Shown here: piece by piece, positions 15,615 through 23,823 of the stretch | Layout of the letters: every line of letters starts with the position of its first letter | Position numbering within the stretch: position 1 is the first letter of the stretch | DNA from: JAVJUS01 sp040220455 | GTDB taxonomy: Bacteria > Pseudomonadota > Alphaproteobacteria > DSM-16000 > Inquilinaceae | Length of the DNA: 49,798 nucleotides | Reading direction: 5' to 3' | Assembly (NCBI GenBank): GCA_040220455.1 | Contig: JAVJUS010000095.1 | Span: forward strand, 1 to 49,798 | Program-made: the position numbers and the translations under genes | Notes under the pieces: generated by a model | Databases searched by the model: none | Told to the model about the DNA's origin: nothing | The model's input: the letters and a program-made list of their open reading frames with translations, nothing else

Positions 15615-17792
15615 TCAAGCGGCCGGTCGGGCCTTGGCTTCGCGCCGACGGCGGTGGAGCACCGGCTCGGTGTAGCCGGAAGGCTGGCGCGTGCCCTCGA
15701 AGACCAGGTCGCAGGCCGCCTTGAAGGCGACGCTCGCCTCGAAATCCGCGGCCATGGGTCGATAGGCCGGATCGCCCTCGTTCTGCTTGTCGACGACCGC
15801 CGCCATGCGCTTCATCGTCTCCAGAACGCGCGCCTCGTCGACGACGCCGTGGTGCAGCCAGTTGGCGATGTGCTGGGACGAGATGCGCAGCGTCGCGCGG
15901 TCCTCCATCAGCCCGATATCGTTGATGTCCGGCACCTTGGAGCAGCCGACCCCCTGGTCGATCCAGCGCACGACGTAGCCGAGGATGCCTTGGGCGTTGT
16001 TGTCGAGCTCGCGCTGGACATCCTCTTCCGACCAGTTGGGCCGGTCGGCGACCGGGATCGTCAGCAGCGCGTCGAGTCCCGCGCGCTCGCGGCCGGCCAG
16101 CTCCGCCTGCCGGTCGGCGACGGAGACCCGGTGGTAGTGCAGGGCGTGCAGGGTCGCGGCGGTCGGGGAGGGGACCCAGGCCGTGTTGGCGCCGGCCATG
16201 GGATGGCCGATCTTCTGCTCCAGCATGTCCGCCATCAGATCGGGCATGGCCCACATGCCCTTGCCGATCTGGGCCCGGCCGCGCAGGCCGCAGGCGAGAC
16301 CGATATCCACGTTGCGATCCTCGTAGGCCTTGATCCAGGCCGAGCCCTTCATCTCGCCCTTGCGGATCATGGGGCCGGCTTCCATCGAGGTGTGGATCTC
16401 GTCGCCGGTCCGATCGAGGAAGCCGGTGTTGATGAAGACCACCCGGTCCTTCGCGGCGCGGATGCATTCCGCGAGGTTGGCGCTGGTCCGGCGCTCCTCG
16501 TCCATGATGCCCATCTTGAGGGTGTGGCGCTCGAGGCCGAGCGCGTCCTCGACCCGGGCGAAGAGCAGATCGGCGAAGGCGACCTCCTCCGGCCCGTGCA
16601 TCTTCGGCTTGACGATGTAGACCGAGCCGGCGCGGCTGTTGCGCACCGGACCTTCGCCGCGCAGGTCGTGAATCGCGATAAGCGCGGTGATCATCGCATC
16701 GAGCAGGCCCTCGGGCACCTCCCGGCCGTCGGCGTCGAGCACGGCGTCCGTGGTCATCAGGTGGCCGACATTGCGCACCAGCATGAGGCTGCGCCCGGGC
16801 AGTGTCAGCGTCGAGCCGTCGGGGGCCGTGTACTGCCGATCCGGGTTCAGCCGCCGCTCGAAGCTGCGGTCGCCCTTGGCGACCTCGGCAGTGAGCGTGC
16901 CGCGCATGAGGCCCAGCCAGTTGCGGTAGACGGCCGTCTTGTCCTCGGCGTCGACGGCGGCCACGGAGTCCTCGCAGTCCTGGATGGTCGTGACGGCGGA
17001 TTCCATCATCACGTCGGCGACGCCGGCCTTGTCGGTCTTGCCGATCGGATGGCCGGCGTCGATGACGATCTCCACATGCAGGCCGTTATGGACCAGCAGG
17101 ACGCTCTGCGGTGCGTCGGGCGCGCCGCGCCAGCCCGCGAGCCGGGCGGGATCGGCGAGGCCGGTGGCGCCGCCTGCCCCGAGCGCGACTTCCAGCCGTC
17201 CGTCGGCGATGCGATAGGCCGTCGACTCCGCGTGGGAGCCCGTCTCCAGCGGCGCGACCTCGTCGAGCACGGCGCGCGCCGCGGCGATCACCTTGGCGCC
17301 GCGCGTCGGATTGAAGGCGGCCGTGCGTTCGGCGCCACCGTCCTCCGGCAGAGCGTCGGTGCCGTAGAAGGCGTCGTAAAGGCTGCCCCATCGGGCATTG
17401 GCGGCGTTGAGCGCGTAGCGCGCGTTGCTCACCGGCACGACGAGCTGGGGCCCGGCGATGGTCGAGATTTCCGGGTCGACGTTGCTCGTCGCCACCGAGA
17501 ACGGCTCGCCTTCCGGCAGCAGGTAGCCGATCTCCTCCAGAAAGGCCGTGTAGGCCGCGGCGTCGTGGGGCTGGCCGCGGCGCTCCCGGTGCCAGGCGTC
17601 GATCGCGGCCTGGAGTTCCTCGCGCCGCTCGAGAAGGCGGCGGTTGACCGGTGCTAGGTCGCGCACGATCGCGGCAAAGGCGGCCCAGAACGGCTCGGCG
17701 GCGAGGCCGGTACCGGGCAGGGCCTCGTCGTTCACGAAGTCGTGGAGCACCGTCGCGACAGAGAGGTCGCCGGCCTGGGTACGGTCCGCCAT
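15615..17792 (-). CDS. glcB: Malate synthase G
   Basis: The 725-residue enzyme condenses glyoxylate with acetyl-CoA to malate, for growth on acetate, glycolate or fatty acids. Isoform G features are visible: PLEGVL-type length (about 720), PVSNARYALNAANARWGSLY, GTDALPE, VHNGLHVEI, TIQDCEDSVAAVDAEDK, YRNWLGLM, PEGLLDAMI, EDRNVDIGLACGLRGRAQIG and MMEDRATLRISSQHIANWL. The start is ATG 17792, with AAAGGTGGA upstream. It is transcribed in the same direction as the ArsL-like gene to its right but separated by 145 bases, and it looks unrelated to that cluster. Confidence 0.97.
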   Translation of the reverse strand: MADRTQAGDLSVATVLHDFVNDEALPGTGLAAEPFWAAFAAIVRDLAPVNRRLLERREELQAAIDAWHRERRGQPHDAAAYTAFLEEIGYLLPEGEPFSVATSNVDPEISTIAGPQLVVPVSNARYALNAANARWGSLYDAFYGTDALPEDGGAERTAAFNPTRGAKVIAAARAVLDEVAPLETGSHAESTAYRIADGRLEVALGAGGATGLADPARLAGWRGAPDAPQSVLLVHNGLHVEIVIDAGHPIGKTDKAGVADVMMESAVTTIQDCEDSVAAVDAEDKTAVYRNWLGLMRGTLTAEVAKGDRSFERRLNPDRQYTAPDGSTLTLPGRSLMLVRNVGHLMTTDAVLDADGREVPEGLLDAMITALIAIHDLRGEGPVRNSRAGSVYIVKPKMHGPEEVAFADLLFARVEDALGLERHTLKMGIMDEERRTSANLAECIRAAKDRVVFINTGFLDRTGDEIHTSMEAGPMIRKGEMKGSAWIKAYEDRNVDIGLACGLRGRAQIGKGMWAMPDLMADMLEQKIGHPMAGANTAWVPSPTAATLHALHYHRVSVADRQAELAGRERAGLDALLTIPVADRPNWSEEDVQRELDNNAQGILGYVVRWIDQGVGCSKVPDINDIGLMEDRATLRISSQHIANWLHHGVVDEARVLETMKRMAAVVDKQNEGDPAYRPMAADFEASVAFKAACDLVFEGTRQPSGYTEPVLHRRRREAKARPAA

Positions 17793-17937
17793 GATCTGGA
17801 TCCACCTTTCGCCCGAACACCGAATTCCGCGCGGCCGCAGCCTCGCCCGCGCCGGGGTCTCTGTCTTCTACACCTCGACCGGGATGTCAAACCCTCGGAG
17901 GGGGCCAAAGAAGGGCGACGACGGTGTACGGGGCGCT

Positions 17938-19218
17938 TCAACATTTCAAGCAGCAGCGTGCCGCGTTTTCTTGGGAAGGTCTCAAGGCCCGTGTGGCCGC
18001 GTAGAATGCGTCGACCCTCGAATCCGAGTGCACCCACTCGTAGTCGAATTCGCGTGGAACGAGTTTCAGCTTCTTGATAGTCTCGTTCGACAGGAGAGGA
18101 GAGCCTTTGTATAGATGAAGTCTGTTCGAGTACTGGCTCGGATCAATCTTGCGATCGAGGTCGTATCGCAATAGAAATTGATGAAGTATTTCAAAGTCCT
18201 CGAATTCGACCCAGGGATTGAATGGCGTAAAAGTAGGAATAAGGGTGATATCTGTGTTTTTGATCAATTCGAAAGCCGATTCGACCGTGGATATTCTGAG
18301 ATTGCTATAGATCTGGTCGAGCACTTTCTGGGAAGGAAAATGAAGAGATGTTGTTATCATAATAGTACCTAGTCTGTCTAGTTTTTTAATTATTCTGTTA
18401 TTTTGAGCAATGTTGTCAATTCGAGTCGTAAAATCATAGGTTATTCCTGGAAATGACGCATTTATTTGTTCGACGATCGCGAGACTCCTCTCTGCATGAT
18501 TGAGGAAGTCCGCGTCCATGAACGTCAGGTGCTCCATGCCCTCCGCGATCATCGCCTGGACGTCAGCGAGAATCTTCTCGGCGCGCATGGCGACGGCAGC
18601 ACCGCCATAGGCAGCATGGACGGAGCAGTAGGCACATCGTCGGCGGCAGCCTCGCGAGGTCTCCAGACCTCCGACCATCGCTTCGCGGCCCAGGACCCGT
18701 TCGAGCTGCCGTTGGGGGTAGGCGCCCAGCGGCGGAGCCAGGCGACGGTCAGGAACCTCGAAGAAGCCCCATGACCGCCATGGCCTCGCAGTCCGTCCGG
18801 CCTGGGCCATCGCCGGATCGAGCGTGCCGACGAGCTCGACCGATCCGGGCCGATGCACGTGCTCCATCAGCGTGACGAGCGGCCGTTCCCACTCGCCGAC
18901 GATCACGAAATCGCAAAGTCGGCCGACCAGACTGGCCGCGTTGATCGTCGCGAATTGCCCGAAGAAGACCACTGTCGCTTCGGGGTTAACCGAGCGCACG
19001 GAGTCGACGACCGCCGGCGACGCCGACAGGGCCTCGAACAGCGGCACGGCAACCGCGACCACGTCGGCATCGACCAGGATTCCCGTATCCCCGAGACCGT
19101 CGACGGAGATGTCGCGCAGAGCGACGTCGTGGCCCGCCATGGCCAGGGCCGTGGCGGCCGTAATGGCTGTTATCGGCTGGTATCCGCCTTCGAAGATGGA
19201 AAGGACCACGATTCGCAT
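17938..19218 (-). CDS. arsL: ArsL-like B12-domain radical SAM protein with C-terminal RCCLKC motif
   Basis: The 426-residue protein has an N-terminal cobalamin-binding-type Rossmann region (MRIVVLSIFEGGYQPITAIT to about residue 130). A radical SAM core follows, with the [4Fe-4S] motif C191-X3-C195-X2-C198 (SRGCRRRCAYCSVH). It ends exactly in RCCLKC (C422, C423, C426). That architecture and tail are what I recall for ArsL of arsinothricin synthesis, which moves the 3-amino-3-carboxypropyl group of SAM to As(III). The C-terminal thiols are the proposed arsenite site. ATG 19218 is used; the 39-residue upstream extension looks non-coding. Codons 240-400 (about 18,036-18,500) are strikingly AT-rich while the first half is GC-rich. 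Divergent from the permease-arsM operon. Function is inferred from motifs and context. Confidence 0.8.
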   Translation of the reverse strand: MRIVVLSIFEGGYQPITAITAATALAMAGHDVALRDISVDGLGDTGILVDADVVAVAVPLFEALSASPAVVDSVRSVNPEATVVFFGQFATINAASLVGRLCDFVIVGEWERPLVTLMEHVHRPGSVELVGTLDPAMAQAGRTARPWRSWGFFEVPDRRLAPPLGAYPQRQLERVLGREAMVGGLETSRGCRRRCAYCSVHAAYGGAAVAMRAEKILADVQAMIAEGMEHLTFMDADFLNHAERSLAIVEQINASFPGITYDFTTRIDNIAQNNRIIKKLDRLGTIMITTSLHFPSQKVLDQIYSNLRISTVESAFELIKNTDITLIPTFTPFNPWVEFEDFEILHQFLLRYDLDRKIDPSQYSNRLHLYKGSPLLSNETIKKLKLVPREFDYEWVHSDSRVDAFYAATRALRPSQENAARCCLKC

Positions 19219-19293
19219 TCGAGGGACTCGCCTTGTCACAGCGTGCCGATGCCGTCGGCGGGGCGCAGTTCGCGCTTCGGTAGTTGTTTCGAA

Positions 19294-19308
19294 TATACTA
19301 GAAGTATA
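19294..19308. promoter_or_regulatory. Perfect 15-bp dyad in the divergent promoter region
   Basis: TATACT (19294-19299), spacer AGA, AGTATA (19303-19308) is a perfect inverted repeat in an AT-rich island of the 244-base gap between the ArsL-like gene and the permease gene. Either arm reads as a -10-like TATACT on one strand. A regulator bound here could cover promoters for both arms. No arsR gene is present in the window. Neither strand shows a convincing -35 box at normal spacing. Confidence 0.45.
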
Positions 19309-19462
19309 GTCTCGTGTGTACGGGCTCTCGTCCAAGGGGGCGGCTCGCCTCCATGGCTATGGCGCGAGGCGGGCCCCATCCACGTTCGGCCCGAGACCCT
19401 ACAACCTCTAAGTTTGCCTTGTGAACCGCCAATATGCTGGATCTGGACAGGAGTTCCTTGGA

Positions 19463-20686
19463 ATGACCGATGCCGCGATCGACAAGCCTTCAGAAGCGGG
19501 CGGAGCGCGGTCGGCGCTCGCGTCGCTCTGGAAGACGGTACCCCTGCCGGTCCTGCTCCTCGTGGGCACCGTCGTCGGCGCTCTGTTCCTCTACGATAGT
19601 GCCGAGCAGGTCGTCGGGCGCATCAATGAAGGGTTCGGTCTCGCCGTCGGCGACTTCGCGCTGCTGATCCTGCCGGCCTTCGTGATATCGAGTGCGCTCG
19701 CCGCGTTGAAGGTTCGCTCGAGCGAGCGTCTCGGGACCGGCATGGCGCCCTTCCTGGGTGGCGCCATGATCTGTCCCGACACGGCCTATGCGACGCTGGC
19801 GCCCTTCGCCGGCCGGCGCAACCTGGCGACCGCCTATGGTGCCTATACGGGGTTCAAGTTGCTCTATCCGGCCGGTCCGCTGATCATCGCCGCGGGCATG
19901 GGCGTCGCCTTCGACTGGCACATGCTGCTGTTCGGCGGGCTCGTCTTCGTGCCGGTCTGGATCGCCGGGCTCGCCTGGGCGCGCCTGACCAATCCGCCGC
20001 CCCTGCCCGACGGCCCGGAAACGGCGGCCGCGGCCGACGATCGCTCCGCTCTTCAGGCGTCGATGCCGGTCTTCGCCTGCCTGGGGCTACTCCTCGCCCT
20101 GATCGTGGCCGGGCTCGTCTTTTCCGTGGAAAACACGATCGGCAGCTACTTCCTGTCCGCGCACGGCGCGCTGCTCGTTTCGGCCTTGCTGGCGCTCTGG
20201 TTCGTGCGTGACCCGGAGCAGATCCGCGCCGTGCTCGAACGGGCCGTGCGCTTCACCGCGGGGCTGATCTTCGTGATCGGCATCGCGTCGGCGATGGGCG
20301 CGGTGCTTGTCGACGCCGTCGGGCTCGACATGGTGCTGGCGGGCGATCCGCACGGTATCGCGCTGATCCTGGTGGCGTTCCTGACGGCCGTGTTCTTCAA
20401 GGCCGTGCAGGGCTCCTCCATGGCCACCTTCGCGGCCGTCGCGCCGATCGTCGCGGTGATGGGGCCGGACCTCGGCGCGGCCAACGCGGCGCTGGTCGTC
20501 TATGCGGTCTGCGTCGGCTCGATGGTGGCGATCCTGCCCAATGACAGCTTCTTCTGGCTGGTCCGCGGCAATGCCTATGCCGGCGAACAGCGGGACTTCG
20601 TGCCGATCCGCGACTTGGCGATCGGCTCTTCGCTGCAAGCGGTGGTGGGCCTCGCGGTGGTCCTCGCCCTGGCGATCCTGGTGTGA
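19463..20686 (+). CDS. GntP-like permease, candidate organoarsenical exporter
   Basis: The 407-residue integral membrane protein has about ten or more hydrophobic segments (PLPVLLLVGTVVGALFLY, FALLILPAFVISSALAAL and others). It shares GntP/ArsB-superfamily-like loops: LGGAMICPDTAYATLAP, KAVQGSSMATFAAVAPIV and ILPNDSFFWLVRG. ATG 19463 is preceded by CAGGAG at 19448-19453; the frame continues upstream to GTG 19421. It is the first gene of the rightward operon and divergent from the ArsL-like gene. By position it corresponds to the efflux permease gene (arsQ) of the arsinothricin cluster; I cannot confirm it is the same family. Import of a carboxylate is the alternative. Confidence 0.75.
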   Translation: MTDAAIDKPSEAGGARSALASLWKTVPLPVLLLVGTVVGALFLYDSAEQVVGRINEGFGLAVGDFALLILPAFVISSALAALKVRSSERLGTGMAPFLGGAMICPDTAYATLAPFAGRRNLATAYGAYTGFKLLYPAGPLIIAAGMGVAFDWHMLLFGGLVFVPVWIAGLAWARLTNPPPLPDGPETAAAADDRSALQASMPVFACLGLLLALIVAGLVFSVENTIGSYFLSAHGALLVSALLALWFVRDPEQIRAVLERAVRFTAGLIFVIGIASAMGAVLVDAVGLDMVLAGDPHGIALILVAFLTAVFFKAVQGSSMATFAAVAPIVAVMGPDLGAANAALVVYAVCVGSMVAILPNDSFFWLVRGNAYAGEQRDFVPIRDLAIGSSLQAVVGLAVVLALAILV

Positions 20687-20741
20687 AACGAACGCGCCCT
20701 GCGTCGCGACGGCGCGGGGCGGCGGCTGACGGAGCGAAACG

Positions 20742-21824
20742 ATGAACACGAGAGCCAAGGATGTCCGCGCCGACTACGGCGCACTGGTCACCGGCACGGC
20801 CTCCGAGGAGCTGGCCGCGCAGCGCCAGGTCCTCGAACGGGGCGACGATTACGACTCGCTCTTCATGGGCCGGGTGCCGGAGGCCGTCGCCGCCGCCGAA
20901 TTCGGCTGTGGCAACCCGACCCGTCATCTTCGCGCGGGCGACACGGTGCTGGATATCGGCTGCGGGGCAGGGATGAACTGCTACATCGCGGCCCAGGCGG
21001 TCGGTGCGACGGGCCGGGTGATCGGGGCGGATTTCACACCCGCCATGCTGGAGATCGCCCGCGGCAACCGGGAAGCGTTCGCCGCGCAGGTGCCCGACGC
21101 CGCGCCGATGGACTACGTTCTGGCCTCGGCCAACGACCTGACGCTCGATCTCGAATGGGCCAATGGCTGGCTTGCGGACAACCCGGTGCGCTCGACCGCG
21201 GAGATGGACGCCTACATGAACGCCGTGGCCGAGGCCCGGCGGACGCGGCCGGCCGTGGCCGACGCCAGCGTCGACATCGTCATCTCCAACTGCGTCATCA
21301 ACCTGCTGGACGACACCGCGAAGGTCGACGTCTTCAAGGAGATGTTCCGCGTGCTCAAACCGGGGGGGCGGTTCGCGATCTCGGACAACGTGTCGAACCG
21401 GCCGGTTCCCGAGGAGCTCAAGGCGGACACGGTCCTGTGGTCGGCCTGCTATGCCGGTGTGCTGCAGGAGCAGGCGTTCTACGACGCCCTGGAGGCCGCG
21501 GGTTTCGTCAATATCCGAGTCGAGATGCGCAACCCCGAGCCGGCCAAGGTGGTCGACGACCTGCTCTTCTACGCCGTGACCGTGGTCGGCGAAAAGGCCG
21601 AGGCGCCGGCCTTCCGGGGAGCTCTACCCAAGGTGCTTTATCGGGGCCCGAACAAGGCGATCATCGGCGACAGCGGCAAGGTCTACCGCCGTGGCCGTGT
21701 CGAGCCGCTCGCGCCCCAGGATCGCCACATGGCCGACGACGCGGAAGGCTTCGGCCTGTTCGTGCTCGACGAGAGCGAAGTCACGATCGAGGCGCAGCAG
21801 GTGGCTCAAGCCTGCTGCGACTGA
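20742..21824 (+). CDS. arsM: ArsM-like SAM methyltransferase
   Basis: The 360-residue protein has the ArsM layout: FGCGNPTRHL (C56), SAM motif VLDIGCGAGMNCYIAAQAVG, VIGADFTPAMLEIAR, then VDIVISNCVINLLDD (C184), FRVLKPGGRFAISD and WSACYAG (C236). These match the conserved cysteines that hold As(III) in arsenite methyltransferases. An extra Cys-Cys pair (C358-C359) lies two residues from the end. An insert of about 45 residues after ANDLTLDLEW is longer than in simple ArsM. ATG 20742 has GGAG seven bases upstream. Next to the ArsL-like gene it most likely methylates the arsenic of the ArsL product. Some relatives are labelled only as generic methyltransferases. Confidence 0.78.
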   Translation: MNTRAKDVRADYGALVTGTASEELAAQRQVLERGDDYDSLFMGRVPEAVAAAEFGCGNPTRHLRAGDTVLDIGCGAGMNCYIAAQAVGATGRVIGADFTPAMLEIARGNREAFAAQVPDAAPMDYVLASANDLTLDLEWANGWLADNPVRSTAEMDAYMNAVAEARRTRPAVADASVDIVISNCVINLLDDTAKVDVFKEMFRVLKPGGRFAISDNVSNRPVPEELKADTVLWSACYAGVLQEQAFYDALEAAGFVNIRVEMRNPEPAKVVDDLLFYAVTVVGEKAEAPAFRGALPKVLYRGPNKAIIGDSGKVYRRGRVEPLAPQDRHMADDAEGFGLFVLDESEVTIEAQQVAQACCD

Positions 21825-21916
21825 GCCGGTACAAGCCGGTGTGAAGGCGCGCCCTTTCGCCCCGGCGCCACCCTCGATTTCCTTCGTAAGGGCGTGCGAG
21901 CGAGGAGTATCTCGGG

Positions 21917-22558
21917 ATGACCACCTCGATGCCGACCGCGGACACGATCCGCGCCTATTTCGACGACCGCTCGGAGTCCTGGAACGAAGAGAGGAGCCTG
22001 TACTACTCCGAGTCGATCCGGGACGAGGTCCTGAAGCTCGGGCATTTCGGCGCGGATGATCAGGTGCTCGATTTCGGCGCGGGCGCCGGCTTCCTGACGG
22101 ACGCCCTGGTGTCCGCCGGGGTCGGCCGCGTCGTGGCGGTGGATATCAGCACGGCCATGCTCGACGGCATCGCGCGGCGGCACGGCTCGGCGGCCGTGGA
22201 GACCCGACTCGCGGTGGACGATCGCCTTCCGGTGGGCGACGGGGAGGTGAGCGGCGTCGTCACGAACATGGTCCTGCATCACCTCGAGGATCCGCTGGCC
22301 TTCCTCCGGGAGGCGCGGCGAGCGCTCGCGCCGCAGGGGAGGCTCGTGATCACCGACATGCTGCGGCACGACAATCTCGAATTCGCCCGCGCGCAACATG
22401 ATGTCTGGCCCGGCTTCGATCGTCTCGTTCTGGAGGACTGGCTCCGCGAGGCCGGCTTCACGGACGGACGCACGGGCCTGGTCGGCGAGAAATGCTGCGG
22501 CAGCGTGGCGGCGGCGTCCGGCGGGTTCGAGATCCTCTACGCCGTTGCGACGCGGTAG
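21917..22558 (+). CDS. Second SAM methyltransferase of the arsenical cluster
   Basis: The 213-residue class I methyltransferase has VLDFGAGAGFLTDALVSAGV (motif I), VVAVDISTAMLDGIARRHG, VVTNMVLHHLEDPLAFLREA and GRLVITDMLRHDN. The end of the fold (HDVWPGFDRLVLEDWLREAG) resembles the methyltransferase half of ArsR-methyltransferase fusions, but no ArsR domain is present. A Cys-Cys pair (C193-C194, GEKCCGSV) near the C-terminus is unusual and could bind a trivalent arsenical. ATG 21917 follows GAGGAG by nine bases. It is within the operon between arsM and the P450 gene. The substrate is unknown. Confidence 0.78.
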   Translation: MTTSMPTADTIRAYFDDRSESWNEERSLYYSESIRDEVLKLGHFGADDQVLDFGAGAGFLTDALVSAGVGRVVAVDISTAMLDGIARRHGSAAVETRLAVDDRLPVGDGEVSGVVTNMVLHHLEDPLAFLREARRALAPQGRLVITDMLRHDNLEFARAQHDVWPGFDRLVLEDWLREAGFTDGRTGLVGEKCCGSVAAASGGFEILYAVATR

Positions 22559-22572
22559 GAGGAGTACGATCC

Positions 22573-23823
22573 ATGGCAGTCGAGTCGATTCAACGCACGG
22601 ACATGGTCAACCGGGACGTCCTGTCCGATGCATTCAAGGCGGATCCGTATCCGACCTATCGCTGGTGGCACGCCCATGAACGGACCTTCAAGGACCCGGA
22701 GCAGGGATACTGGCTGGCCTTCGACTATCAGCGGGTCCAGGCCCTGTTGCGCGATCCGGGGCTGACGGTCGAACGCTACGACTATCTGCCACGGGAGGAG
22801 GATCGGGAGTATGACGCCTATGTCCGGAACATGCTCTCGACCTGGATGCTCAACAATGACGGCGAAGCGCACAAGTCGGCGCGCAACACGCTGATGCCAC
22901 TGTTCACCAGCCGAGCGATCCTCGGTTACGAACAGCTCGTCCGGCGCCAGGTCGCCAAAGTGCTCGACACGGTCGCCGACAAGGGCAATCCGGTCGAGGT
23001 CTATTCCGATATCGCCTTCCCGCTGCCCGCGCAGGTGGTCATGGCGATCATGGGCCTGACCCGATTGGGAGAGGAGCGGATCGACGATATCCAACGCTTC
23101 TCCGACCAGATTTCGACCTATGTCGGCAGTGCCGGTAGGGCGCCGGGCTGCATCAAGCCGACTCACGACACGATCCGCGAATTCGCCGACATGCTCCTGG
23201 AAGCGCTGAAGGACAGGGACGAGGGCTTCGAGCATTCCCTGACCGCGCGTCTGCTGGAAATCTACGGCGATGGCGACACCTACGAGGAGCTCGAGGACAC
23301 GCTGTCGAACATGATCCTGTTCATCGTCTCGGGGTTCGAGACGACGACCAACCTGATCAACAACTCGTTCCTCGCCATTGGCCGTAATCCTGGATTGCAG
23401 GAGCGTCTACGGGCCGAGCCATCGTTGTTGGAAGACTTCATCGACGAAACGCTGCGCATCTATCCGCCGGTCAACCGGACCGCGCGCAAGGCGCGGCGGG
23501 ATGTCGAGGTTGACGGCGCGACGATCCCCGCGGGCGACCTGGCGATCCTGTTCATCGGCGCCGCCAATCGGGATCCCAAGGTCTTTCCCGAGCCCGACCT
23601 GTTCAAATTGGAAAGGCCCGAGCGCAAGGAGTACCCGGTCCTGTCGTTCGGGTTCGGCCCTCATCTGTGCATCGGTCGGCTCTTGTCGATACTGGAGGTC
23701 AGGGTCTTCTACGAGGAACTGTTTCGTCGTTTTGACTCGATTGCCGTCGATGTCGACAATGTCGCCTTTCGCGACGGCTCGGTGCTCAAGGGGGTCAGCA
23801 AACTCGACGTGACGCTGTCGTGA
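22573..23823 (+). CDS. Cytochrome P450
   Basis: This 416-residue soluble bacterial P450 has all signatures: I-helix IVSGFETTTNLI (residues 251-262), ExxR at E292-R295 (ETLRIYPP), and the heme-ligand loop FGFGPHLCIGR with C366. Membrane anchor and reductase domains are absent, so separate ferredoxin and reductase partners are needed; none is in the cluster. ATG 22573 has AGGAGGAG eight bases upstream. Its stop overlaps the next gene by four bases. By eye its codons are less GC-rich than the flanking housekeeping genes. The location implies oxidation of the arsenical intermediate or of an attached group; the site is unknown. Confidence 0.92.
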   Translation: MAVESIQRTDMVNRDVLSDAFKADPYPTYRWWHAHERTFKDPEQGYWLAFDYQRVQALLRDPGLTVERYDYLPREEDREYDAYVRNMLSTWMLNNDGEAHKSARNTLMPLFTSRAILGYEQLVRRQVAKVLDTVADKGNPVEVYSDIAFPLPAQVVMAIMGLTRLGEERIDDIQRFSDQISTYVGSAGRAPGCIKPTHDTIREFADMLLEALKDRDEGFEHSLTARLLEIYGDGDTYEELEDTLSNMILFIVSGFETTTNLINNSFLAIGRNPGLQERLRAEPSLLEDFIDETLRIYPPVNRTARKARRDVEVDGATIPAGDLAILFIGAANRDPKVFPEPDLFKLERPERKEYPVLSFGFGPHLCIGRLLSILEVRVFYEELFRRFDSIAVDVDNVAFRDGSVLKGVSKLDVTLS

